From positions 19,920,972 through 19,984,971 of the forward strand of contig CM028900.1 of NCBI GenBank assembly GCA_016801885.1: DNA of 64,000 nucleotides, given 5' to 3'. The notes below the pieces were generated by a model, which ran no database searches, was not told where the DNA came from, and saw nothing but the letters and a program-made list of their open reading frames with translations. Below are positions 1 to 64,000 of the stretch, piece after piece. The stretch is from Toxotes chatareus (taxonomy: Eukaryota; Chordata; Actinopteri; Toxotidae). Position numbers and translations under genes: made by a program. Positions within the stretch are counted from its first letter, which is position 1. Each line of letters opens with the position of its first letter.

Positions 1-3000
1 TTGACCGTACAGACCAATTTCCTGCAGAATGGTTGTAGTGTTTTAAGAATTTCTATTTAATTGGAGCGACAATGATCCTCTGAAACGGCACCACACATTC
101 AGTGATAAAGGGAACAAGAAAACAGAGCCAATAGTTAGAAAAAGTGACTTGCTGCAAGCTGTAAATGTTTGCTGGTTATGTCAGCAGAAAGCTAATTAAT
201 TAATTAATGTTCAGAGGCAGCAAATAAGTCTGAAAATAAATCTTGTTTCTCTCTCTTTTTTCTCGTAACTTGTAGCACAGTCCTGTAGCCTGAACTGCAA
301 ATACATATCTAAATTCAACTGTGACATACACAGCTCAGGCCTGGTGTATATTACCTGGCAGTTTACTACATAAGAATATGAGGTTGTCTGCTATAATCAG
401 ACCAAACTTATCATTGCGTAGCTCTGACTTGAATGACAGCATAAACCTGACCAGGTGGAGCAAACAGACAAACTCACAATCACAAGAGTGATTCACAAGA
501 GTGAGAGTGACAGCAAAGGGTGAGAGTGACTACAGGATAAAAGGAGAAGGACAGAAATATGTAGTAGAGACAGAAAAGTATATTTAAACAGAGCTAGGTA
601 GGGAAGACAGTGCAGAGAGAGGAGGGAACCAGCAGGAAAAGGATAGAGAGCAAGGCAAAAACAACAGAACGAGGACAGAAAGCGAGTGTTGCACCAGCAT
701 CCTCAAAGAGTTTCCAAAGGGTAATTGGCGTCCTCAGTAGACCTGAAATGAGACACATCAATTTCAGGCAGTGTCCTCCAGAAAGCCCAGGCTGACTGCA
801 CCATCAAATAGAAATTATGGATTTTGTCTGGAAGGGGCAGGGCTGTACTGAGGCACAAAGAAAATGAGGTCACCAAGGGACAGGGAGCCTACACACAGAG
901 ATGCGCATGCATACTGTCTAGTCTAATGTGAGTTGTGTGCACAGTTAGAGAGCATGTTGGCACAAATGTTGTGTACAGTATGTGTTACACTTGCATGTGT
1001 GCTCACCCCAGTTTCAGGAAAATATGGCCTTGTTTTTCAAGCTTATCAAGCTTTTGTTAAGTTCAGTGAAGTTAACTCAGTGTATGCTCTGTACTATGTA
1101 CACTGGGAAATCATCTCCACACATTATGCCAGTGTTAGACAGAAGTGTTCATGTTCAATTAAACCTACAGATAAACTACACAGTGAGTGTCTATATACTG
1201 TATAATTTAATGGGCGATTGTGTCATATTTCAGTAACTGTTTATTTTATTTAATCTAAGACCACTTTTATAGTGTATGCAGTTTAGTTAATACTGAAGTG
1301 CACCTATATAATTAAGTGTTTTCCTTATGTGTATAAGGTTACTGCTGAATATTTGTATTTTGTTAAACTGGTAAGCTTCCACACAGCTGCTCAGTTACCT
1401 TAATGGGCTTTGACAGTCAGAAAGGATTTTTCATTGTTACCTGCTGTTTGAATTTAATCTGAAAGTAAATAAGCTATTTGATGATGGCATTTTCTTCCTT
1501 AGTAAGTCAATTATGTGGTGTTGGGGCACTGGAGATAGTCATGCATGTTTCCAAAGTAATAAGCAGGCACCTGTTTTATTTCTAACTACCGCTTACTGTT
1601 TCAAAACACCGAAGTAGCCTGTAATGACAGTGTACAAAGGCTCTCATCCTGGTCACCACATTAGAGATTCCTACTGGTTGGAGAAGAATTCTATGTTTCT
1701 CGTAATAGTCTCCAAGAATTATGTTTTAATTTATATAGCAAACAATTAGCTAATTCTTCCAGGTAAGTTGGAACGTGTTGCCTCCCTCTTGGCAAAAACA
1801 CCTATACCTACACATTAAGTCTGGTCCAAATGTTAAATTCCTTAGTGTTTTCATTTACCAAACTACAGTTAGACATTAAGAGATTCCTGAACTCAGTGGT
1901 AAAGGAGCTACTCTACAAGAAAGACTACACACTTGTTGTAATATATAGCACTATTTAGCTGACCTCAGTTTTTTAGTGTGTGTAGTGAGACATATCAGCT
2001 CAATTAGCGGCACAGCATGTTAACATTTATGAATTTAAGAGCCAGAAACTGAGTGCCAAAGCTAACTTCCACCATCCAGAGAATGTCCTAAAACATAACT
2101 GGGGCTCTACTGAAACAGTCACTGGTAGGCTCATTGACCTGTTTGTCATCTGACTCAGCAGTGAACACAAGTGCTGCTTGAAGAACTATAATAAATATTG
2201 CATTTTTCCACCCCCAGTGATTGTTCCAGTCTCCACTCTACAGTAGCCTGGTCATTTGGGTACAACAGTTTGAAATTCATAAAAAGATATTTCCATTATT
2301 CTGGTACTGGATGAAAACATGCAGCCCATAACTTGACAATTACCTGAGGAGAAATAATTCACAGTGATAAAGTAAACTTTCGTTTTTGTTTGATGAAGGT
2401 TTTTTGCTGTTCTTGACTTTAGCTGTGTTGTTTACTGTCAATCTCTTGAAACCTCAGAAGAACAATTTAAAGTCTCTTTGAGAGGAATCAAATCATCAAA
2501 ACATGTTGCTTTACAGCTTCATTGTCACATCAGTGAATTTGAAGGCATATCCGGAGTTGCACTTAACACTTAATTAAAAAGTTGGTTTGTCAGTGCAAAG
2601 TCTGTATCATTAAATCAATCAATAAATAAATGATGAATATGACTACAAAATATAATGTGGGGAATATAAACAAAATTTGGAAACTAGAAAACTGACTACA
2701 ACTTTTTACCATTTATCTCAAATGATAATAGTGGGAATACCAAATCTACTTGCTCCCCAGGGCATTGCAACAGTGTTAATTCTCATCTCCAGTTAAATAA
2801 TTTTAGAAACAAACTTGATACTAATTTTGCATATTTTATCTATATTTTAAATAATGATGGGAAATACTAAATATAGTTAAAGATGAATAATTGTGGAAAG
2901 TAAAATTATGATTTGCATCATTCTCTTTTTCTGAAGTAATCAATTTCTTGCGCTATTTAAAACTAATTATTCTAGTTTACCATACCATGTAGGCCAGTAA

Positions 3001-5828
3001 TAGGAAAAACACCCCCCTGCATAGGCACATCAAAATCTGACAAATAACACTTTCCTTCACCTCGTCCATAGCATTGGTCAGCAGTGCATGAAATTGGAAT
3101 CATCTCAACTCCATAATACCACCGAAGAGTGTAATCAAAAAGGCAGGCTACAGGCTCTCCATCCCAAAAATCACACAAGGATGTGATATTTTTTTCCCCC
3201 AAGTTGTTGTCGTCAGATTAACCACTGGGAGCTGCTCAAGATCCACTGATCTTCCAGCATCTTAGGGCATCTCAACTTCAACCCCCCCCTTTTTTTTTTT
3301 TATTTGCTATCTGCTTTAATGTGTCATTTATTTACTATTGAATGCATATTTGCAGATATAACAGGGTCAAATCAATCTAAAACACTTATTTCAGTGAAAC
3401 CTGCTCCCTTTTAACTATGCATCACAGGGAGGGAGAAACAGTTGACCCTCTTGAGCTCATGGAGAGGATGACTGACATATTGGTCACTAATGGACTCATG
3501 AATTCACCCAGTAATAACAATCATAGTCAGTAAAAGAATATTACACTCACACTTTTGGAGATTTAATAATCTGCAGAATGTGCCTTGAACGCACAAGACA
3601 TTGTATGTTGTGGACAAGTGGTGTGTGTCAGTTGCGAACAAAGAAAAATACTTTCTTTAGGTTATGTTTCTGTCCCTACACAGATAACAGTCCCTCTATA
3701 TCAGCTGTGGATAGTTTGTGTCCCTTGTTGAAACCATCTGTGTCTTCATAAAAAGTACATTATGACACATAATACATGCATTAGAACATTGCTATCCCTT
3801 CAGTGTGCTCATGACTAGCTCTCCGCTGGCAGACTGAATACAACAATAACCCTCTTATTGTATTGTCCTCTTAAAGACTGTGCTAAAATCACAGGTTGGG
3901 TGAAATATATGAAAAAAATCCATGAAAAGCTAGAATAACTGTTCATCAGTCAGATGCCCTTAGCCAGTGTGTGGCCCATTGAAACACAATCAAATCAGGC
4001 ATTTGGTCTGTGTATCTTATCCTTTGGCTTGGCTAATGACCTTGTTCGTTTGATTTAGCCTTTAAAATGAGGGTCAGTTACTTAAATCTTAACATTTGTT
4101 TATTACTTATATTATATGGTGAGGCTACAGGGAAAAAAGTCATTTTGGAATGAGACAAAAGCCCCTGCCTCCACTTCAGTCATCATAAGAAATCAATAGT
4201 AATCATGAGAGAAGATAATTTCTCATTCTATACAGCCTTCGCAATTCCACAACATCCTTTTGAACAGAGCTCAAAGAGATTGAAAGTGTCTTTCAGTGGC
4301 TTCACCTCCTTTTAATGGACAGTGACCCTGTTATGAAGCAGAAACTGTACCAGGTCAAAGCAATGCAATACTGTTTATCCTCTTTTGTTGTTTCTTTTCC
4401 TACAACATTGATTGTAGATTTTTCCAGACACACTGCCAAACATTAAATCTCAATTCTTAGAATCTCAGTATTTTGTAAAGACATGTTTATATGCAGATGG
4501 GTTTTGTCTGAACATTACATGTTGCATTTATGGGATGTGAAAACTCTTGGACAGCTAGTTGTCTATAGATACACAGCAAAACAGGCTCAAGGCAAATTGG
4601 TCATTCATCAGAGATGAAAGTACATCAGTAATTTTGTAGGCTACCTATTCAACTGTACCAGCTGTTTCTCTTACAGTTCACACTGTTTCCCTTTGCAAAA
4701 ACTAGAAATCATGTTGACAAGTATTATTCAGAAAGAGGGGTTGGCTTAAATTGTAAATAACTTGGAAGTTTATTGGCAGGGTGTGCTAATGATAATTAAA
4801 AAGCTGCAGAGCAACAGAACAAAGATCTTCTTCAACACCTCTGTTTTTTATTACTATGAGGAGCATCAGCAATAAAAGACAGAAATCAGAACGCAATGTT
4901 CTTATGTTGCTCCACAGTAGCTCTGCATTTTGCTTCCTTCTGCAGTTTGTTTCATTCCTTTCAGAGGATCAGGCTGTGCTTTTCATTTCAGGATCGCCAG
5001 CGTTTTCATATGAGCAGGTTCAGGCATTCACTGTCCAACCTTGAAGATTAGATAGACTTTTTATTTAGGCACTTCCTGAGGCTGACAGTTCCAGAGGATA
5101 TTGAATTAGTGTACAGATGAGATGATATCAGAGCTGAAATATTTCATAGGTGCTAGACAGGCCTCAGGTGAAATCTCTATTACTGTCCCATCACAGATTT
5201 TTCTAGGGCGCTGTGTGACAAGTGGAACAGAGAGTGTATGTTGCTAAAGGAGGATATTGCAGTTTTCTAGTGTTACCTTCAAGGCAGCAGTGACAACACT
5301 GCACTGCTAGGAAAGTATGAATACAACAAACAGTCTTCCTCTCGTATGTTTCCTTGATAAACTCAAACTGTACGGATTATTTTAAAATTTGTTTACATCT
5401 TAGAATTAAAATTTTTGGAGCGAATGCGAAAGAATTGCTGCTTTTTTGTAGAGACAGCAGCCTTGGTTGCTCCATTGGAAAAAGATTTACAATCCAAAGA
5501 CACCAACCGACACAAACTTATTAGCAACTGCGAGAAACTCGCAATGAGTAGTTATTAGCTCTTAGTACCAATTTACCATCATTAAACTAGAGGCCTGAAG
5601 CTAGGAACTTGAAATGGACCTGAAACTGACAAAAGGGGTCAAAACATGCCCAGCTGTGTGCTTTAAATGTCTTACATGTCTATCCTAACTATGTGCTGTT
5701 AGGAGTTGGTCATGACAATAAAATGAACCATGTTGGTTTTTGACCATAGAAACTATTTCTGAAGTAAAGTAAAAGTACGACCAAAGTGATTATTTGCTTT
5801 AAACACGGTTTTGTCCTGTCTGTGTTAG
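1..5828 (+). other. Presumed dnah7 intron, no exon recognised
   Basis: AT-rich, with scattered short open frames that match nothing I know. No dynein-like exon was found upstream of 5829, so the preceding exon lies outside. One 76-codon minus-strand frame (2972-3202) is noted as a finding. Confidence 0.6.
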
Positions 5829-58035
<52,207 letters not shown>

Positions 58036-58170
58036 TCTCTGTTGTTTTTTTTTCCATCTCAGTCACCACAATTCTCTGTAACTAATTAATTACTAATTGA
58101 AAGAATGAAAAACACCCTCTTGCTTTTTTTAAGGGTGACTATTCCTGTATATATTACAGAGAAGTCAACT

Positions 58171-58176
58171 AATAAA
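58171..58176 (+). promoter_or_regulatory. Poly(A) signal of dnah7
   Basis: AATAAA, 136 nt after the dnah7 stop codon and the first such hexamer downstream. It implies a short 3' UTR of about 160 nt. Confidence 0.7.
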
Positions 58177-58676
58177 GAATCCATTTGCCATTGACTACAA
58201 CAAAGTGTTATGTTGCTTCAGTTGCAAACACTTGTGGAGATATTTTTGTGGACACAACAGGTATTAACAGTTACACAGCCAAACATTACAGAAGCCACGT
58301 TACCAGTAATTTATTTTGACCACGTTGTTCCTTCTTTCAGACGAGCTTGAATGCTGTTTGCAGGAAAACCTTGAAGAAGACCATGCTGAGAACTTCATTA
58401 CGCACAGATAGCGAGCTATGACCTCTGACAGCAGCCAGGGCACCGCAGTGTGTCTCAGCTGCTCCTCATACAGCTGCTTTCTAGATGTTCGCTCCGATCA
58501 GGGAGCTTTCTCACATATTTAAAAATCTGTGTTCCCAAACCTGCTGATCTGCAGAGGCTCAAACTGAGGCAGGAGACTGTTACTGACAGATGTGTTACGC
58601 TGTTGTGGATTTGCAGTTGCGTTGCTAACGTTGTACCAAAGCCATCAGAGATCAAGAATCAGGGCTCTTATCAGAG

Positions 58677-58682
58677 TTTATT
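58677..58682 (-). promoter_or_regulatory. Candidate distal poly(A) signal of slc39a10
   Basis: Minus-strand AATAAA (TTTATT on plus). One of three such hexamers downstream of the slc39a10 stop, so the choice is uncertain. Confidence 0.3.
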
Positions 58683-59505
58683 TTCTTTTTCGTAATGGGG
58701 AGAATGCACAGACAGGCAAACAGCACGGATGTCACATTTTACATCTTATATCCAGATCACTAAACAAATTCACATACAACAAAGCAAAAATGAGACAGAC
58801 TTGGAATTTAAGGACAGTTTTTTTTTTGTCCAATAAACAGTGAAGAAACTTTGTATTTGGGGCATAGAGTCTTAAGTGTCACTGACTTATCAAATACATG
58901 ACAGGACAGTTTAAATTATACTGAGTAGGAAACAGGAAAAAGGCTGGTTCAAAAAAGGCAACCCAAAATTTTAAAAACCACTATGGATAGAGTAAGAAAT
59001 GAGTGAATAATATAAACTCCTGTTTTAAAGATGGCAAATGATGAGCTTATTTGATGTTAGAATAGAATGAAATTACATTCAGGTCCTTTTTAACCGCTTC
59101 ATTTTTGCATCAAATTTAAATATGAACACAAGATTTAAAAAAAAGAAAAAAAAAAAGGCTTGTAACACCAGTTACACTACGCCGCAAAGAACGTCTCAGG
59201 ATCTTCACATACACTTAAATTAAAAATGAACAAAACGTTTTAACTCTGCAGTACAAAGGATGAAAACAATTTCACACTCGACGCAATGTCTGTACCGCTT
59301 CGCTCATGCTTCATGCATGATTCAGTCAGATCGACGACGTGAGTTCGACGTGACTGATGATGATTTACAGCCGGTTAAGACGTAGATGACGGATGTCACA
59401 CAGTGACAGGATAAATGAAGCCACACACAGTATCTGTGTGCTCAGGCAGCTGAAGCTAGGCTAGCTAGCTTAGCATGTGAGCCGCAGAACAGCCAATGGA
59501 ATGTA

Positions 59506-59540
59506 GGGGTTTTGGGGGGTGGGGGTTAGGGTGGGCGGGG
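59506..59540 (+). other. G-quadruplex-type G-run cluster
   Basis: At least five runs of three or more G within 35 bases, separated by short loops (TTTT, T, TTA, T, C). The G-rich strand is plus, so the slc39a10 transcript would carry the C-rich complement. Confidence 0.6.
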
Positions 59541-60460
59541 TCAGTGTCAAGCACCAGCCACTGAAATTCCACACTGGAGTCAGGTTTGGCACAGTCACCA
59601 CACTGACAATAATGTTCACAGCCATAAAAAAGAAAGTATCAATAATAATACCGGCAATACTAATGATCTGACTGATCCATCACAGGTGCAGGGAATGCTG
59701 ATTTGAATGCAAGGAGTCCTGTCTTTAGCTTGGTCTGTCTCTGATTGTCAGGACGGTCTGCCATTCTTCCAACAGAGGAACTTTCATAACTGTTATCAAG
59801 AGCCAAACTTCGCTTTTAGCTGCTCAACTATTGAGGGTATAACGACCTCATGTATTCATAGTACATCAAGTAATCTGCACTAGTCTAACAACTCAACCTG
59901 CTACTGTAATTGAATGTCCACTGCAGGGTGGTCCCACCAGACAAAGCACCTTTAAGGAACTCAAAGAGGCACCCTAAATGAATCTAGTAAACTACAACAC
60001 TTGTTGATGAAGATGAGGTTAAGTAGTTTATCATATTTTGAAGCTGCTGATTCTTCTAAAGAATGATAAAATATAAAGGCCTGACAGGGATATGTCTCAT
60101 TTGGCTACAGATTGTCAAACCCTTAAAAAAAAAATCTGCTCTAACACTTGTGACGTAGTTTCTAAATAAAACAAAAACACTGATTACTGTAAATGCTAAT
60201 TTGTAAAGGCTTTGGCAGCTGTTAGTTGTAACTATGAACTACAAAAGTTTAACCCCCCCCAGAATCTAATTGAGACAATTAAACATAACTCAAAAGTAAT
60301 AAAGGGAAAAAGTTGCAGCAAAAAAAAAAAAAAATAAAATAAAAAAAATGAACACTACACCATTTAGATCTTCTCCCACGTACAGTTGGGGGGGAACCCT
60401 TTTCTGTTTTGACAAAAGCTGGCAAAACATTTTGCTGGTGAAGCAGCACGAGATAAAAGG

Positions 60461-60466
60461 TTTATT
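60461..60466 (-). promoter_or_regulatory. Candidate proximal poly(A) signal of slc39a10
   Basis: Minus-strand AATAAA about 680 nt after the stop codon. It could give a short-UTR isoform. Confidence 0.3.
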
Positions 60467-61143
60467 CCAGATGTAGCAGCGGGCTAAACTGAGCTCTGCG
60501 TCTCTTTGACGGCACTGCAACGGCGTGCACTGCAGCCGTGGTGCTGCTCCAGTGGCCAGGGCTCGGCACACAGAGCCATGAGATGTTTGATACACAGCGT
60601 GATGACATCAAAAGCTGGTGATGGATGGCAGGCGGGACACACACCGACAGATGTATGAGGCACGGATGACGGGACACGGCACAGGGTGGGTAAGAGATGA
60701 GGACGTGGGAGGGCTACGACGACAACACGCTAACAACAGGTGATGACGGACGGGCTGCTGGGCCGAGGCAGCTGCGTCCTGCACCACCTGACTGTTTACA
60801 GCTCGTTTTTTAAAAGATGGAGCTTACTGTTTCAGAGCAGAGGTGGTGTTTTCTGGTTGGAGTGCAGCCTCGCTCTTCTTTCATTCTTTTTTTTTTTTTT
60901 TGCTGCACAGGGAGCAGACAGATGGGAACTGACAGAGGAGAGGTGACGGCGGAGTGTAAACATCACTAGCAGAGGCATGAGATGAGATATGCATAAACTA
61001 CCGCTGCACGTTTGGAATGGAGGCACGGGCCATGAACGAGACTCACACTGCATGCAAGGCTGGGCCGTTACACTGCAAACAAAGCGTGTCAAGGCCAAGA
61101 GCAACACTGAAGCATCCAGCTCTCCCCTTCCCTCTCTCCTCCG

Positions 61144-61296
61144 CTAAAAGCCAAAATCGAAAACGATGCGGTCTTCGAAGATGGCGATGAGCAGCATGAT
61201 GCCGAACCCGGTCAGCATGCCCAGGTTCTGCAGGACAAAGTGTCCCAGCTGGCACCGCTTGTGGTCCTCGCTGTCCCCGTGAAGCATTTCTGGCAG
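61144..61296 (-). CDS. slc39a10: slc39a10 last coding exon
   Basis: 50 codons plus TAG. Begins LPEMLHGDSEDH and contains the final transmembrane helix (NLGMLTGFGIMLLIAIF), ending IVFDFGF. Acceptor on the minus strand is CGTAG before CTG; phase 0. Confidence 0.9.
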   Translation of the reverse strand: MPEMLHGDSEDHKRCQLGHFVLQNLGMLTGFGIMLLIAIFEDRIVFDFGF

Positions 61297-63974
61297 CTAC
61301 GAAAGAGACAAAGAGCAACCGGTTGGGATCAGAGACAGACTTCTTCGAATTAGCATTGCAGATCAGGAGGCAGAGAGGGGAGAGGACGGAGCGCCCGTGT
61401 GTGGAGAGACAGTGAAAGTTAAGCTGATGGGGGGACAATTGTCACTCTGGGGCTGTCGCATGCACTGTGCCAAACTTACCATATCCACCAGAGCCACATA
61501 AAGGAACATGCCAGCTGTGATGGCAAAGATCCAGTTGGTGACATTGTGTGTGTACTGGCCCACTACTGTGCCAATCAGCATGCCAACGTAGGCCATGAGG
61601 GCGGACAGCAGATTGTAGACGATGGCCTGCTTCACCGTCATCCCGGCTTTCAGCAGCACCGCAAAGTCACCTGTCAGCCAGGACAGACACACACTCAATT
61701 AAACACCATCACAGCAATTTCCACGTGTGCGTCTCTTATTCTGGACCCATCTGGATACCCAGTCCCAACATGCAACACTCATGTTCCCTGTGGTTCCGTG
61801 TAGCGAATGATTGTGTTGTTAATAAAAGGTAAGCATCACATGAAGTGCGGTGTGGTGTAGCAGTGACAGCACTGTGTGCACTCTGCTGCTCATAAACTCG
61901 GTGAAAGACCTGGCACATGTCACATTGTGTGTTTTATACTTTTTTTCCTCCATTCAGACTCTGATGAGGTGAACCTGTTCAAAACACAACTCCCTCCACA
62001 CGCCGCTATCTGTCTTCAAGTAGGTGGAAGAGAAAAAAAAAAGCAGACCAGAAGCTGCTCTTTCTAAGAAATATGTCTTTAACCCCCCCCACACACACAC
62101 ACACACACCCAGCCCTCCCTGATACACTTATGATTACATATGCATGCCGTAGCCTCTCTACCCTCCTCAATCATTGCCGGGCCAAATGCGGGAAGAGGCC
62201 CAAGTCTCAGCGGAAACGCCCTGGATTTGGAAAGAGAGATGAATACTGAGAAGGGGGTGGCCTACATTTCCTCCGCTGTGTAACAAGCGGCCTCTTTTCC
62301 TCGCTAATTACCACAATGAATATATTACCACTCTGCTCTCATCCATCAATCAAAGCCAGAGCGGGTGAAGTTAAAGAAAGACAGTCCGCACACACTTCAC
62401 TTCAATGGCCTTTTTTTTGTTTTTTGTTTTTTTCCCCGTCTTCAGCTCACAGTGGCGTTTCCTGCCTCCCCAGTTCCAGTCCTTCAGACGCTCAGACACG
62501 CCTGCCACCGCCTCATCTACCGCAATTAACACACCCATCACTGCCAATTAGCTTCACTCTGGGTGGTTAAAGAAGCCTCATAATCATCATCTTTGCCATC
62601 CTGCTGCCAGTCGGGGGACGGCTTTTGTGTTCAGGAGGAGCTGAGAGGTGCACTTGTCAAAACTGCTGGGTCTGTCTGACAAGCGGCCCGACGGGGGTGA
62701 AGGCACGACAACGAGCGCTCCTCAAAAATAGGCACTGAATCACCAGGAAATGAGAATTACACTGAGGGAAAAGAGACCGATCTTGCAAATCTTCACATGC
62801 CGCTTGAGACGGGACTCGTGCTACCAGTTTACCATCTGGAAACTCGAGTGCGAGCGAGTCAAAATGGACAAAAAGTGTTCAAATCAAAGCTCAAGCTCTT
62901 TTTCTATATGACCCTGAAGCCTCAGTAGCAGATTTCCTGGCACTTGAAAGTGCGAAATTCTAAACATGACAGACATTAAAGTAGGTTTTTGCTGCACTAG
63001 TTAAACCCAGATGTGTTTCATCCACTTTCCTCACATATTTCCCTCTTTTTCCTTTTTCCCCCCTAAACACGACAATAACCATAGGACAGGATGCTGCTAG
63101 TCAACACAAGGGGGAGCAGGCACACAGACGTAGGCTATTATTCACCGGCTCACACTCTGGCCATAATTGACACTACTCTATTCATCAAGCACACAAACGA
63201 GGCATGGAAACTGCTCTGCGACGAGACACATCATTAGCACTGATCTGCAATGGATGGCCCCATTGTCTGTCTCTTTCACCGCACTCTCGCCATTCCTTCC
63301 TCTCACTGTAAACAGACTGGCAGGGGAGAGCACTGCAGAGTAAAATAATAAATAAATAAGTGCAGCTCGGAACAAAACCGCTCGCGGTTCCTGATTCGTA
63401 AAGGGTTCCTTAGAGAGCCCGCATTTGAATGCAAATGAACGCACCGGCAGCGGTACCATCTTTGAATGTGACTGTATCGAACAATGCGTGCCAGGCACGG
63501 TGCATCATCTTCACTGACAGACACGCTGACAGGCCATTTCACTGCTGTCACACAAAAGCCATTAATCTGTGGGGAAAAAAAGTACTTTTTTTTTTTTTGT
63601 GGGAGAGAAAGAGAAGAGTGATGATTATTGACACCACTGGGATCCTAACAAGTTTCAGGGGACAGTTGATCACGAGACTCAGTCAGATTAAAGTTTCAGT
63701 TCAAGTGAGGAAAAAGAGCAGTTTTGCAGAGGCAGTGATTTAGACATCGATGTGTGTCTGTGTCTGAGCTAAAAACCCACAGCCTTCGCAAAACGGCACC
63801 GCTCTCATGGAACAAATGAAATGAGCAGTGTGTAGAGTGTAGAGTGTAATGAGTAAGTGACGTGAATGCTTTCTCTTGGTGAGCTCCTCTTACCGAGTTC
63901 ATGAGGTAATTCGTGGCAGAAGACGGCCACTGACGTGCTGATGCCTCCTGTCAGGTTCGCACTAAATGCTGCGC
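61144..63974 (-). CDS. slc39a10: LIV-1 family zinc importer ZIP10, last three coding exons
   Basis: Plasma-membrane zinc importer of the LIV-1 subfamily of SLC39. Three exons (63974-63894, 61670-61480, 61296-61144) join in frame to the TAG at 61144-61146 and give about 140 residues. The first carries the metal-site signature CHELPHELGD of transmembrane helix 5. Next come TVKQAIVYNLLSALMAY and a helix ending FLYVALVDM, then LPEMLHGD and the last hydrophobic helix with FGIMLLIAIF. SLC39A10 is preferred over SLC39A6 because of LPEMLHGD, the GQY motif, an IVFD-type C-terminus, and convergence with dnah7, the mammalian arrangement. The His-rich N-terminus and earlier helices lie right of the window. 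Confidence 0.88.
61480..61670 (-). CDS. slc39a10: slc39a10 penultimate coding exon
   Basis: Encodes GDFAVLLKAGMTVKQ, then two hydrophobic helices around LSALMAYVGMLIGTVVGQY and WIFAITAGMFLYVALVD. Minus-strand acceptor GACAG, donor ATG-GTAAGT. The first two bases complete the Gly codon split from the previous exon. Confidence 0.92.
61671..63893 (-). other. slc39a10: slc39a10 intron
   Basis: 2.2 kb between the HELPHE exon and the penultimate exon. Contains a CA microsatellite and T-rich runs. No coding or mobile element recognised. Confidence 0.65.
62082..62110 (+). repeat. C-run and (CA)n microsatellite
   Basis: Eight C bases, then about ten CA units, in the slc39a10 intron. Confidence 0.9.
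63894..63974 (-). CDS. slc39a10: slc39a10 exon with the HELPHE metal-binding helix
   Basis: 81 nt coding GAAFSANLTGGISTSVAVF followed by CHELPHELG, the LIV-1 zinc-site motif. Minus-strand acceptor CTACAG, donor CTCG-GTAAGA. Further upstream exons are outside the window. Confidence 0.92.
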
Positions 63975-64000
63975 CTGTAGAGACAAATTCACGGTGTCAG

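Larger units (their letters stand above)
58677..61143 (-). other. slc39a10: Probable slc39a10 3' untranslated region
   Basis: About 2.5 kb after the ZIP stop codon with no repeat element and no exon-like frame. Minus-strand AATAAA hexamers lie at 60461-60466, 58677-58682 and 58310-58315. I take 58677 as the likely distal end, because it leaves about 500 bp to the dnah7 poly(A) signal. Inference only; a shorter UTR ending near 60440 is possible. Confidence 0.4.

Noticed and set aside
62316..62570. 84-codon plus-strand frame in the slc39a10 intron
   Set aside because: Pro/Ser/Leu-rich low-complexity translation of pyrimidine-rich intron; no support.

Overview
The window reads as nuclear DNA of a spiny-rayed (percomorph-type) teleost fish. 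The evidence is vertebrate split genes with GT-AG introns, GC-richer exons in AT-rich introns, many (TG)n tracts, and fish-type transposon relics (Tc1/mariner, hAT MITEs, a repeat rich in 'gctaacatgc' words that I know from perch-like genomes). The species cannot be read from the sequence.

Two genes are present, tail to tail. On the + strand, 47 coding exons from 5829 to 58035 encode the C-terminal 2997 residues of an axonemal dynein heavy chain, best assigned as DNAH7. They run from the end of the linker through the six AAA+ modules, the stalk with its microtubule-binding domain, and the C-terminal domain. All 47 exons join in one open frame (8994 nt including the stop). The known vertebrate protein is about 4000 residues, so roughly the first quarter lies left of the window. 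On the - strand, the last three coding exons (63974 down to 61144) encode the C-terminus of a LIV-1 family zinc importer, best assigned as SLC39A10, and most of that gene lies right of the window. DNAH7 and SLC39A10 are also convergent neighbours in mammals, which supports both names.

Layout: 1-5828 is presumed dnah7 intron with no recognised exon. 5829-10082 holds the linker exons. 11648-15199 is AAA1. 15490-23874 covers AAA2 and the link to AAA3. 24175-28907 is AAA3. 29152-30352 is an EF-hand-bearing insert plus AAA4. 30858-33264 is the stalk and microtubule-binding domain. 33846-44094 is AAA5 and the stretch towards AAA6. 44207-58035 is AAA6 and the C-terminal domain. A short dnah7 3' UTR with AATAAA at 58171 follows. 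58680-61143 is probably the long SLC39A10 3' UTR, and 61144-63974 its last coding exons.

The introns carry a 5'-complete Tc1-like fossil (10551-11310), a long-inverted-repeat DNA element with a second fish repeat inside it (about 36566-37512), a 579-bp hAT element with an 8-bp target duplication and an antisense BED-finger remnant (46759-47337), a 203-bp hAT MITE with an 8-bp target duplication (47603-47805), and other repeats. The two genes do not share a pathway: dnah7 is a ciliary motor and slc39a10 a zinc importer. I found no RNA gene, CRISPR array or undescribed gene system. The more unusual points concern splicing (a GC-AG intron, a NAGNAG acceptor behind a stop-free 99-nt intron, UG-repeat splice sites) and the transposon relics.
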